The notes under the pieces were generated by a model that worked only from the letters and a program-made list of their open reading frames with translations, was not told where the DNA came from and searched no databases. Source: Paenirhodobacter ferrireducens (GTDB lineage: Bacteria > Pseudomonadota > Alphaproteobacteria > Rhodobacterales > Rhodobacteraceae). Taken from it: a stretch of 64,000 nt of DNA. Where the stretch lies: positions 62,001 through 126,000 of the forward strand of contig NZ_SAVB01000010.1 of assembly GCF_004022265.1 (NCBI RefSeq), written 5' to 3'. This document shows positions 27,925 to 36,697 of the stretch, piece after piece; position 1 is the first letter of the stretch, and each line of letters begins with the position of its first letter. The translations under genes and the position numbers were made by a program.

Positions 27925-29060
27925 TTTTTACGGGCGCGCGGATCTTCGACGGCATGCGCTTTCACGACGCCGCCGCGCTTGTGGTCGAGGGCGGCCGCAT
28001 TGCGCGGCTTCTGCCCGAGGCCGAGGCGCCCGTGGGGCCGCGCGTAACGCTTTCGGGTGGCACCCTTGCCCCCGGGCTGATCGACCTGCAGGTGAACGGC
28101 GGTGGCGGCGTGATGCTCGATGGTTCGGCCACGGTCGAGACCATCGCCACGATCTGCGATGCGCACGCACGGCTTGGCACCACCGGGCTGCTGCCGACGC
28201 TGATCACCGACACCGCGGCGGCGACACGCTCGGTTCTGGCGGCGGGGATCGCCGCGGCGGCGCGGGTGCCGGGCTTTCTGGGGCTGCACCTCGAGGGGCC
28301 GCATCTTGATCCGAAGCGGCCGGGCTGCCACCCGCCGCAGTGCATCCGGCCGCTGACGCAGGACGACATCGACATCCTGACCGAGGCGAAGACCGGTCTG
28401 CCGGCGCTGGTGGTCACGCTGGCGCCCGCCTCTGCCACCCCCGATCAGATCGCGCAACTGGCCGAGGCCGGCATCCTCGTCTCGCTCGGCCATGCCGAGG
28501 CAAGCTTTGCCGAGGCGCAGGCGGCCCATGCCGCCGGGGCGCGGATGGTCACCCATCTGTTTAACGCGATGTCGCAGCTTGGCTCGCGCGAGCCGGGGCT
28601 CGTTGGCGCGGCGCTGAGCCTGCCTTTCGCCGCCGGGCTGATCGCCGACGGCATCCATGTCTGCCCCGAGACCCTGTCGCTTGCGCTGCGACTGGCGGGG
28701 GAGCGGCTGTTTCTGGTGACCGATGCGATGGCGGTCGCGGGCACCGAGGTGCGCGAGTTCACCCTGGCCGGGCGGCGGATCCTGCGCCGTGACGGTGCGC
28801 TGCGGCTGGAAAACGGCACGCTTGCGGGGGCGGACCTGACCTTGCCTGAGGCGATCCGGCTCTGCATCACCCGTCTTGGTCTTGCGCCCGAGGCGGCGCT
28901 GACGATGGCGACGGCGCGGCCTGCCGGGCTGATTGGGGCCCCGGCCGGGCGCATCGCCCCCGGCCGGGTCGCGGATCTCGTGCATCTCACCGCCGACTGG
29001 CGCCTTGGCGGCACCTGGCGCGGCGGTGTCGCAGTTCAGGCGAAGTCTTCGACCGAATAG
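27912..29060 (+). CDS. nagA: N-acetylglucosamine-6-phosphate deacetylase
   Basis: A 382-residue amidohydrolase. Metal and catalytic segments are LAPGLIDLQVNGGGG, LHLEGPHLDPKRPGCH (Glu ligand), SLGHAEASF (His), THLFNAMSQL (His) and the catalytic Asp in FLVTDAMAV. It deacetylates GlcNAc-6-phosphate made by the upstream kinase; no nagB deaminase is nearby. Its last 25 bases overlap the convergent serB gene, and no terminator is visible between the two. Confidence 0.92.
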   Translation: MDRLIFTGARIFDGMRFHDAAALVVEGGRIARLLPEAEAPVGPRVTLSGGTLAPGLIDLQVNGGGGVMLDGSATVETIATICDAHARLGTTGLLPTLITDTAAATRSVLAAGIAAAARVPGFLGLHLEGPHLDPKRPGCHPPQCIRPLTQDDIDILTEAKTGLPALVVTLAPASATPDQIAQLAEAGILVSLGHAEASFAEAQAAHAAGARMVTHLFNAMSQLGSREPGLVGAALSLPFAAGLIADGIHVCPETLSLALRLAGERLFLVTDAMAVAGTEVREFTLAGRRILRRDGALRLENGTLAGADLTLPEAIRLCITRLGLAPEAALTMATARPAGLIGAPAGRIAPGRVADLVHLTADWRLGGTWRGGVAVQAKSSTE

Positions 29061-29908
29061 CCCTGGATATACAGCAGCGCGCTCAGGTCGCCGTGGTTGA
29101 TGCGGATGTCGCATTGCGCGGCGACCGAGGGCTTGGCGTGCAGCGCCACGCCCATGCCGGCCAGATGCAGCATGCCGAGGTCGTTCGCGCCGTCGCCCAC
29201 GGCGATCACCTCGGTCGCGGCAAGGCCGAGCCGGGCCGAGATCTCGTGGAAGGCCTGCACCTTCGCCTCGCGGCCAAGGATCGGGCGCGAGGGTACGCCG
29301 GTGAGCTTGCCGTCCTCGACCAGCAGCACGTTGGCGCGGTTCTCGTCAAAGCCCAGCACCTCGGCGACATGGCCGGTGAAGGCGGTGAAGCCGCCCGAGA
29401 CCAGCGCGCAATAGGCGCCGTTCGCCTTCATCGTGCGCAGCAGGTCGTGGCCCCCCGGCATGAAGCTGAGCCGCTCGTCGATCACCTGGCGGATGACGTC
29501 GGCGGACAGCCCCCGGAGCAGGCCGACGCGTTCGGTCAGCGCGCCCTCGAAATCGAGCTCGCCGTTCATCGCCCGCGCCGTGATCTCCTTCACCCGCGCG
29601 CCGACGCCCGCCACGTCGGCGAGCTCGTCGATGCATTCCTGCTGGATCATCGTGCTGTCCATGTCAGCGAGCAGCATCTTCTTGCGCCGCCCCGCGGCCG
29701 GCACGATGACCAGGTCGTGGCCCAGCCCCTGCAGGCTTTCCCACACGTCCCAGCGATTCGAGGGCATCTCGCTCAGCTCGAACTCGGCGGCGATGCCGGG
29801 GCTCAGCCAGCGCGCCTCGCCCCCGCCCCAGGCATTGCGCAGCGATTCAACGGTGACGCGCTCGAGATTGGCGGCTTTCGGATCGGCGAGGAGGACGGCA
29901 ATGAACAT
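29036..29908 (-). CDS. serB: Phosphoserine phosphatase
   Basis: A 290-residue HAD phosphatase catalysing the last step of serine synthesis. The nucleophile motif [10 protein letters not shown] puts Asp82 and Asp84 in place, followed by the substrate Glu in [27 protein letters not shown] (motif II) and [11 protein letters not shown] (motif III/IV). The N-terminal 75 residues form the extra domain common in proteobacterial SerB. It is divergent from serC with 169 bases between the starts, putting the whole serine pathway in one locus. Confidence 0.95.
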   Translation of the reverse strand: MFIAVLLADPKAANLERVTVESLRNAWGGGEARWLSPGIAAEFELSEMPSNRWDVWESLQGLGHDLVIVPAAGRRKKMLLADMDSTMIQQECIDELADVAGVGARVKEITARAMNGELDFEGALTERVGLLRGLSADVIRQVIDERLSFMPGGHDLLRTMKANGAYCALVSGGFTAFTGHVAEVLGFDENRANVLLVEDGKLTGVPSRPILGREAKVQAFHEISARLGLAATEVIAVGDGANDLGMLHLAGMGVALHAKPSVAAQCDIRINHGDLSALLYIQGYSVEDFA

Positions 29909-29943
29909 TGGGGGATTCCGCGAGAAGTTTCCGATAGTGGAGC

Positions 29944-30076
29944 GCGGCGTCGCTTTCGGGCGCCGATGCGGCGCAATATCGCAATTTCCCCCCTTGTGCC
30001 AGAGCAGGCGGAGGCGTATCTGCCGCAGCGGGACACCTCTCCCCAACGAGGGGCGTTTATCTGGAAGGATACCATT
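29944..30076 (+). ncRNA. Candidate serC leader RNA
   Basis: A serC leader motif is established upstream of serC in alphaproteobacteria. Here the serC 5' region contains a hairpin at 29960-29974 (GCGCC, loop GATGC, GGCGC) and a short one near 30043-30057 (CCCC, loop AACGA, GGGG) just before the ribosome binding site. Location and the presence of two stems support membership; I could not compare against the consensus, so the boundaries are approximate. Confidence 0.35.
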
Positions 30077-30077
30077 G

Positions 30078-31223
<1,146 letters not shown>

Positions 31224-31229
31224 TTTCAG

Positions 31230-31253
31230 GCGGCCTGCCTCCGGGCGGGCCGC
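31230..31253 (+). promoter_or_regulatory. Stem-loop between serC and serA
   Basis: GCGGCCTGCC pairs with GGCGGGCCGC around a TCCG loop (one G-U wobble). It begins seven bases after the serC stop and lacks a T-run. A second perfect palindrome, GTCTATAGAC, lies at 31274-31283. The pair may set the relative expression of serC and serA or protect the serC transcript end. Confidence 0.45.
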
Positions 31254-31334
31254 ATGCGAAAGCGCGGCGGGACGTCTATAGACTCCGTGACGACCCGCCC
31301 TTTCCGAAATCCCGTATATTCAGGAAATCCAGAA

Positions 31335-32930
31335 ATGGCCCCCAAGGTTCTCATCTCCGACAAGCTTTCCGACGCCGCCATCGCGATCTTCAAGAACCGC
31401 GGCATCGAAGTCGACTTCCGCCCGGAACTCGGCAAGGACAAGGACAAACTGGCCGAGGTGATCGGCGATTACGACGGTCTTGCGATCCGCTCGGCCACCA
31501 AGGTGACCGCTGCCCTGCTCGAGAAGGCGACGAAGCTGAAGGTCGTCGGCCGCGCCGGCATCGGTGTCGACAACGTCGACAAGGAAGCCGCCTCGAAGAA
31601 GGGCGTGATCGTGATGAACACGCCGTTCGGCAACATGATCACCACCGCCGAGCATGCGATCGCGATGATGTTCGCCGTCGCCCGCCAGATCCCCGAAGCC
31701 TCGGCCTCGACCCAGGCCGGCAAGTGGGAGAAGTCGAAGTTCATGGGCGTCGAGCTGACCGGCAAGACGCTTGGCGTGATCGGCGCCGGCAACATCGGCG
31801 GCATCGTGTGCGACCGCGCCAAGGGCCTGAAGATGAAGGTCATCGCCTACGATCCCTTCATGTCGGACGAGAAGGCCGCGAAGATGGGCGTCGAGAAGGT
31901 CGAGCTTGACGAGCTGCTCGAGCGGTCCGACTTCATCACCCTGCACGTGCCGCTGACCGAGCAGACCCGCAACATCCTGTCGCGCGAGAACCTCGAGAAG
32001 ACCAAGAAGGGCGTGCGCATCATCAACTGCGCCCGCGGCGGTCTGGTCGACGAGGACGCCCTCGCCGATCTGCTGAAATCGGGCCATGTGGCCGGTGCCG
32101 CGCTCGACGTCTTCGCCGTCGAACCGGCGACCGAGAACGTGCTCTTCGGCCTGCCGAACGTCGTCTGCACGCCGCACCTTGGCGCCTCGACCTCGGAAGC
32201 GCAGGAAAACGTTGCGCTGCAGGTCGCCGAGCAGATGTCGAACTACCTGCTCGACGGTGCCGTCGAGAACGCGCTGAACCTGCCCTCGATGACCGCCGAA
32301 GAGGCGAAGGTCATGGGCCCCTGGGTGAAGCTGGCCGAATACCTCGGCTCGTTCATCGGCCAGATGACCGACGAACCGATCAAGGCGATCAACATCACCT
32401 ATGACGGCATCGTCTCGAAGATGAACCTGAAGGCGCTTGATTGCGCGGTGATCGCCGGGATCATGAAGAAGGCGAACCCGGACGTGAACATGGTCTCGGC
32501 GCCGGTGATCGCGAAGGAACGCGGGATCCAGCTCTCGAAGACCACGCAGGACAAGTCGGGCGTGTTCGACGGCTACATCAAGGTCACCGTCGTCACCGAC
32601 GTGCGCGAGCGCGCCGTGGCTGGCACCTGCTTCTCGGATGGCAAGCCGCGCTTCATCCAGATCAAGGGGATCAACGTCGACGCCGAGGTGGGGCCGCACA
32701 TGCTCTACACCACGAACAAGGACGTCCCCGGCATCATCGGCAAGCTCGGCACGCTGCTTGGCGACCACAAGGTCAACGTCGCGAACTTCACCCTCGGCCG
32801 TGCCGCGGCCGGCGCCGAAGCGATCGCCATCGCCTATCTCGATGCGCCGCTCGCCCCGGAAGTGGTGAAGGAACTCGAGGCGACGGGCCTCTTCCAGCAG
32901 GTCAAGCCGCTTGAATTCCTCGTCGCCTGA
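31335..32930 (+). CDS. serA: D-3-phosphoglycerate dehydrogenase
   Basis: A 531-residue enzyme for the first step of serine synthesis. It has an N-terminal substrate domain, the NAD Rossmann motif LGVIGAGNIGGIV, catalytic Arg in NCARGGLVDEDAL, the Glu and His of the triad (His in TPHLGAST), an intervening domain (about residues 315-450) and a C-terminal ACT domain (YTTNKDVPGIIGKLGTLLG). This is the long type that can be serine-inhibited. GGAAATCC precedes the ATG. A strong hairpin lies 22 bases after its stop. Confidence 0.96.
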   Translation: MAPKVLISDKLSDAAIAIFKNRGIEVDFRPELGKDKDKLAEVIGDYDGLAIRSATKVTAALLEKATKLKVVGRAGIGVDNVDKEAASKKGVIVMNTPFGNMITTAEHAIAMMFAVARQIPEASASTQAGKWEKSKFMGVELTGKTLGVIGAGNIGGIVCDRAKGLKMKVIAYDPFMSDEKAAKMGVEKVELDELLERSDFITLHVPLTEQTRNILSRENLEKTKKGVRIINCARGGLVDEDALADLLKSGHVAGAALDVFAVEPATENVLFGLPNVVCTPHLGASTSEAQENVALQVAEQMSNYLLDGAVENALNLPSMTAEEAKVMGPWVKLAEYLGSFIGQMTDEPIKAINITYDGIVSKMNLKALDCAVIAGIMKKANPDVNMVSAPVIAKERGIQLSKTTQDKSGVFDGYIKVTVVTDVRERAVAGTCFSDGKPRFIQIKGINVDAEVGPHMLYTTNKDVPGIIGKLGTLLGDHKVNVANFTLGRAAAGAEAIAIAYLDAPLAPEVVKELEATGLFQQVKPLEFLVA

Positions 32931-32952
32931 GCGACATGAGAGGATGAGATCC

Positions 32953-32978
32953 GGGCCCTCCGCTGCCGCGGGGGGCCC
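32953..32978 (+). terminator. Hairpin after serA
   Basis: GGGCCCTCCGC pairs with GCGGGGGGCCC around a TGCC loop, eleven pairs with one G-U. The following ATTGCATTC is not a true T-run, so termination may be incomplete or factor-dependent. It separates serA from the phosphoesterase gene. Confidence 0.6.
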
Positions 32979-33011
32979 ATTGCATTCGGTCCCGAGGTTC
33001 GGAGGAACAGC

Positions 33012-33743
33012 ATGCGCGCTTATGCGATCGGCGATATCCACGGTCATCTCGACCTGCTGCAGGCGGCTCAGGCGCTTGTCGCCGAGGACCGCGCCCGGGT
33101 GGGCGACACCGAGGCGCCGCTGGTCCATATCGGCGATCTGATCGACCGCGGTCCGCGCTCGCGCCAGGTGGTCGAGCATCTGATGGCGGGCCAGGCGCGC
33201 GGCGAGCACTGGGTCGTGCTGAAGGGCAACCACGACCGCATGTTCGAGCGTTTCCTCGAAGACCCCTACGCGCATGACCCGATGCTGCGCAGTGGCATCG
33301 AATGGATGCACCCGCGGGTGGGTGGCGTGACGACACTCGCCTCCTGGGGCGTGCGCAACCCCGAGGAGCGGCCGCTGCCCGAGGTCCACGCCGACACACT
33401 GGCCGCCGTCGCGCCCGAGGTGCGGGCCTGGATCGCGGCGCGGCCGACGTATTTCCTGCATGGTGAACAGCTTTTCGTGCACGCGGGCATCCGCCCGGGC
33501 GTGGCCCTTGCCGATCAGGTCGAGGACGATCTGCTCTGGATCCGGGCCGAGTTCCTCGACGATCCGCGCGATCACGGCGTGCTGGTGGTGCATGGCCATA
33601 CCGCGATCGACAAGGTCACCCATTACGGCAACCGGCTGAACATGGATTCGAGCGCGGCCTATGGCGGGCCGGTCTCGGCCGCGGTGATCGAGGGGCGCAA
33701 GGCCTGGCTGCTGACCCCCGCGGGGCGCGTTCCTCTTGTCTGA
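33012..33743 (+). CDS. Calcineurin-type metallophosphoesterase (PP2A/PrpA-like serine/threonine phosphatase)
   Basis: A 243-residue dinuclear-metal phosphoesterase. All five family blocks are present: GDIHGH (7-12), GDLIDRG (41-47), GNHD (72-75), VHAGIRPG and VVHGHT. This combination matches small bacterial phosphoprotein phosphatases and bis(5'-nucleosyl)-tetraphosphatase-like enzymes. The substrate cannot be chosen from sequence alone. GGAGG lies six bases before the ATG. Confidence 0.88.
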   Translation: MRAYAIGDIHGHLDLLQAAQALVAEDRARVGDTEAPLVHIGDLIDRGPRSRQVVEHLMAGQARGEHWVVLKGNHDRMFERFLEDPYAHDPMLRSGIEWMHPRVGGVTTLASWGVRNPEERPLPEVHADTLAAVAPEVRAWIAARPTYFLHGEQLFVHAGIRPGVALADQVEDDLLWIRAEFLDDPRDHGVLVVHGHTAIDKVTHYGNRLNMDSSAAYGGPVSAAVIEGRKAWLLTPAGRVPLV

Positions 33744-33749
33744 GGCGAT

Positions 33750-33833
33750 GTGACGCCCCGTCACTTGCCCCTGGGGCAACTGGCGCCCGCCGCGGCGCCA
33801 CGATAACCTCCCCCCCATATCTCAAAGGGGGAG
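33750..33833 (+). promoter_or_regulatory. Array of four contiguous hairpins in the thiolase leader
   Basis: Four perfect inverted repeats sit almost end to end. 33750-33764: GTGAC, loop GCCCC, GTCAC. 33765-33779: TTGCCCC, T, GGGGCAA. 33781-33800: TGGCGCC, loop CGCCGC, GGCGCCA. 33808-33833: CTCCCCC, loop of 12, GGGGGAG. The right arm of the last is the ribosome binding site of the thiolase gene starting at 33840, so folding would hide it. The first stems may also end the upstream phosphoesterase transcript. Confidence 0.7.
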
Positions 33834-33839
33834 TTCTCC

Positions 33840-35015
33840 ATGACCGGCATCGTCATCCTTTCCGGTGCGCGCACCGCTATCGGCACCTTCGGGGGCAGCC
33901 TCTCGGGCTTCTGCCCGATCGACCTCGCCACCCATGTCTCGAAGGCGGCGATTGCCCGCGCCGGGATCGACGCCGAAAAGATCGGCCAGGTGGTCTTCGG
34001 CCACGTTATCAACACCGAGCCGCGCGACATGTATGTCTCGCGCGTGGCCTCGGTGCAGGCCGGCGTTCCGGTCGGCACCCCGGCGATGAACGTGAACCGG
34101 CTGTGCGGCTCGGGCGCGCAGGCGATCGTCTCGGCGACGCAGTCGCTGATGCTGGGCGATGCTGATTTCGCGCTCGCCGGCGGCGTCGACTGCATGTCGC
34201 GCGCACCCTACATCCTGCAGCAGGCCCGCTTCGGCCAGAAGATGGGCGACGTGAAGGCCATCGACATGATGACCGGCGCGCTGAGCTGCCCCTTCGGCAC
34301 CGGCCACATGGGCGTCACCGCCGAGAACGTCGCCTGCGAGCATTCGATCTCGCGCGAGGAGCAGGATGCGCTGGCGCTGCAAAGTCAGGAACGTGCTGCC
34401 GCGGCGATCGAGGCTGGCCTCTTCAAGGACGAGATCGTGCCGATCGAGATCGTCTCGCGCCGTGCGACCGTCGTCTTCGACACCGACGAGCACCCGAAGA
34501 AGACCTCGGCCGAGGCGCTGGCCGGGCTGAAGCCGGTGTTCAAGAAGGACGGCACCGTCACCGCCGGCAATGCCTCGGGCATCAATGACGGCGCCGCGGC
34601 GCTGATCCTGGCGCGTGCCGATGCCGCCGAGGCCGCCGGGCTGAAGCCGCGCGCGAAGATCCTCGGCTATTCGGTCGCGGGCGTCCGCCCCGAGGTGATG
34701 GGCGTCGGCCCGATCCCGGCGGTGCAGCAGCTGTGCGAGAAGCTCGGCATGACGGTCGCCGATTTCGACGTGATCGAGTCGAACGAGGCCTTCGCCGCAC
34801 AGGCGCTGGCGGTGACCAAGGAACTCGGCCTCGACCCGGCCAAGGTCAACCCGAACGGCGGCGCGATCGCGCTTGGCCACCCGATCGGCGCCACCGGCGC
34901 GATCCTGACGGTGAAGACGCTCTATCACCTCGAGCGCACCGGCGGCAAACGCGGCCTGATCACCATGTGCATCGGCGGCGGTCAGGGCATCGCGCTGGCG
35001 ATCGAGCTGGTCTGA
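33840..35015 (+). CDS. Acetyl-CoA acetyltransferase (biosynthetic-type beta-ketothiolase)
   Basis: A 391-residue thiolase with Cys89 (NRLCGSGAQA), His347 (GHPIGATG) and Cys377 (MCIGGGQG), virtually the numbering of the Zoogloea enzyme (89/348/378). Length and motifs fit the PhaA/BktB group that condenses acetyl-CoA with an acyl-CoA for polyhydroxyalkanoate or ethylmalonyl-CoA pathways, though the direction is not fixed by sequence. No phaB or phaC is adjacent. The stop overlaps the next start (TGATG). Its ribosome binding site lies in a hairpin. Confidence 0.9.
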   Translation: MTGIVILSGARTAIGTFGGSLSGFCPIDLATHVSKAAIARAGIDAEKIGQVVFGHVINTEPRDMYVSRVASVQAGVPVGTPAMNVNRLCGSGAQAIVSATQSLMLGDADFALAGGVDCMSRAPYILQQARFGQKMGDVKAIDMMTGALSCPFGTGHMGVTAENVACEHSISREEQDALALQSQERAAAAIEAGLFKDEIVPIEIVSRRATVVFDTDEHPKKTSAEALAGLKPVFKKDGTVTAGNASGINDGAAALILARADAAEAAGLKPRAKILGYSVAGVRPEVMGVGPIPAVQQLCEKLGMTVADFDVIESNEAFAAQALAVTKELGLDPAKVNPNGGAIALGHPIGATGAILTVKTLYHLERTGGKRGLITMCIGGGQGIALAIELV

Positions 35016-35263
35016 TGGCTTTCTCGCCAGAGGAGCGGGCAGCCCTGCTGGCCGCGCCCCTGGTGGGGCCGACGGTCCTGCGCCGGTTCGAGGAAGTGGG
35101 CTTCGGCACGGTCGAAGCCCTCGCCGCGGCGCAGCCCGAAGACCTGTGCCGGCTGGTCGCGGCCCATCTGGGCACGACCTGCTGGGCCAATGCGCCGCGG
35201 GCGCGGGCTTCGGTGGCCAATGCCATCGCCGCGGCGCAGGCGCTGGCTGCAGCCCGGGGCTGA
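35015..35263 (+). CDS. Small helix-hairpin-helix-like protein
   Basis: An 82-residue protein of helical character. AALLAAPLVGPTVLRRFEEVGFGTVEALAAAQPEDLC reads as a helix-hairpin-helix unit (the PLVGPTVLRRF turn resembles the GIGPK-type hairpin), suggesting nucleic-acid contact or a Cdd1-like small family. It is translationally coupled to the thiolase by a one-base overlap, although no functional link is obvious. Its stop is two bases from the left end of the IS remnant, so the C-terminus could have been altered by that insertion. Confidence 0.65.
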   Translation: MAFSPEERAALLAAPLVGPTVLRRFEEVGFGTVEALAAAQPEDLCRLVAAHLGTTCWANAPRARASVANAIAAAQALAAARG

Positions 35264-35264
35264 G

Positions 35265-35785
35265 GGCCTTAGGCTCAGGACCCATTGATATCAGGCACTT
35301 TGCGTGATTCAGGCCCCGCAAGGAGACCTGTTCAATGAGCCATCTTTACTGGCGATCCGACACGCAGATGAAACGCCTGAAGCCGTTCGTCGGGAAACAG
35401 TCCCCCGGACTGTTTTCTGATCCGCCTCACTCCCCAAGAGTCATGGCAAGCCCCGCGTCGATGATCGCTGCGTCCTCAGCGGCATACTCTTCATCAATCG
35501 CAACGGGTTGCGCTGGCATGACGTGCCCGGGGAATGCGGTCCGGTCAAGACCCTCTACCACCGCTGGAAGCGTTGGAGCGACAACGGCGTCTTCGCCTGG
35601 ATCATGGTTGGACTGACCGCTGAGTACGCCGAGCACAAGACCATCCTGATCGACGCGACTGATCTCAAGGCACAGTGCACGGCTTCAAGCCGTGGGGTGA
35701 AAAAAGGGGGCGGGCGCCTGATCGGGCGGACCAAAGGTGGCATGAACACCAAGCTGCACGCTGTTGCCGATTCGAAAGGGCGAGA
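35265..35785 (+). pseudogene. IS5-family (IS427-like) transposase remnant
   Basis: From about 35335 the frame reads MSHLYWRSDTQMKRLKPF, the usual IS5/IS427 start. An insertion of about 41 bases then shifts the frame, after which FINRNGLRWHDVPGECGP, KTLYHRWKRWSDNGVFAW and LIGRTKGGMNTKLHAV continue the family pattern. The protein stops matching near 35785, where IS3-like sequence begins, so the DDE catalytic C-terminus is lost. The left end at about 35265 (CCTTAGGCTCAGGACCCATT) looks like the original terminal region. The element cannot transpose on its own. Confidence 0.85.
35395..35415. repeat. Perfect palindrome inside the IS5 remnant insertion
   Basis: AAACAGTCC and GGACTGTTT flank CCC. 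The palindrome lies in the roughly 41-base segment that has no counterpart in ordinary IS5/IS427 transposases. It looks like a small mobile palindromic unit that landed in the transposase gene. Confidence 0.65.
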
Positions 35786-36160
35786 TCTTCAACCCGGATC
35801 GGGGAAGCCAGTTTACGTCCACCGACTGCCTCAAGGTGCTGGCCGCCCGCGAAATCAAGGTCAGCATGGATGGCAAGGGCGCTTGGCGCGACGACGTCTT
35901 CGTCGAGCGCCTGTTGCGGACCATCAACTACGCAGAAGTCCACCTGCGGGCCTATGCCAGCGTCTTCGAAGCCCGGGCCGGGATCGGCCGATACCTGGGC
36001 TTCTATCAACAGCCGTCGCCCGGATTCATCGCTTGACCGGAAAACTCCCGATCAGGCCTCCGTCAACCAGCCGATGCCCGAAGCGGTGGCGGCATAACTG
36101 AGGCGGAAATCCACTTAAAGAACGCCCGGAACCTGTTCAAACAAACCGAACCACCTCCGA
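35786..36160 (+). pseudogene. IS3-family transposase (orfB) 3' remnant
   Basis: IFNPDRGSQFTSTDCLKVLA, KVSMDGKGAWRDDVFVERLL and RAGIGRYLGFY are the last part of an IS3-family integrase core, including the second catalytic Asp and the terminal Glu. A frameshift near 36010 moves the conserved end RRPDSSLDRKTPDQA and PMPEAVAA into another frame. Everything upstream of the RNase-H fold's middle is missing. The trailing CCACTTAAAGAACGCCCGGA region to about 36160 resembles the right end of such elements. Confidence 0.82.
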
Positions 36161-36640
36161 GAAAAGGGGCACCGCATCTAAGCGACCTGTGGCGCATGTG
36201 AAAACAGCTTGACTGACGGGTCCCCGTTGCCGAAGTCTGGCCCCGACACCTTTCGGATGGCACCCGAGTTTTCCATTTGTGACAGGGGTTTGTCCATATG
36301 CGACGGACGATCCGTCGCCGCGGTGCCCAGCAGTCGGAAATATCCTCACAGCGCCGCACAGCGGCCCGATCGTGCGTTCCGGTGCGCGATATGCCGCCAA
36401 AGTGGTTCGACTTCCGCACGAGACGCTGCGGCCAGACATTCCGGCACACCACCAAGCCCCGTTTGAGGCAGGAGAGCGGTCTCGCCCGCGAGCATTCCAT
36501 TGCCGCCTGCGTCGGACGCCACCGGCCGGGGGGGGCGGGATCCGCGCCGCGGTGCGTGGCGCCGCCGGCGGGGTGGTCTCGACATTTGCCGTAAATTCGA
36601 GACCGGAGGCCTGTGGCGGGGCAGGACTGTCGCGAGGCAG
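36161..36640. other. Unassigned 480-base stretch after the IS remnants
   Basis: No reading frame here looks like a recognisable protein on either strand. Open frames exist but lack ribosome binding sites and show low-complexity Arg/Pro-rich translation of the shadow type. It contains less GC in its first 150 bases than the surrounding DNA. It may be degraded mobile-element or displaced gene DNA brought in with the IS elements. Confidence 0.6.
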
Positions 36641-36674
36641 AAAAATCCCGGGCGAGAAGGTCTCTGCCCGGGAT
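36641..36674 (-). terminator. Rho-independent terminator of the carboxynorspermidine genes
   Basis: Read on the minus strand, a perfect nine-base stem ATCCCGGGC...GCCCGGGAT with a 12-base loop is followed by TTTTT. It lies 24 bases after the stop of the synthase gene. Confidence 0.92.
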
Positions 36675-36697
36675 GAGCTGCAATCTGTCGCGGGGGG

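Noticed and set aside
33840-35015. Part of a polyhydroxybutyrate operon (phaA)
   Set aside because: No phaB, phaC or phasin gene lies nearby. The thiolase type fits, but the operon does not.
36063-36683. Long minus-strand open frame of 206 codons covering the orphan region
   Set aside because: It has no recognisable motif and an Arg/Pro/Cys-rich composition typical of out-of-frame translation. It begins inside the terminator region of the neighbouring gene and runs into the IS3 remnant.
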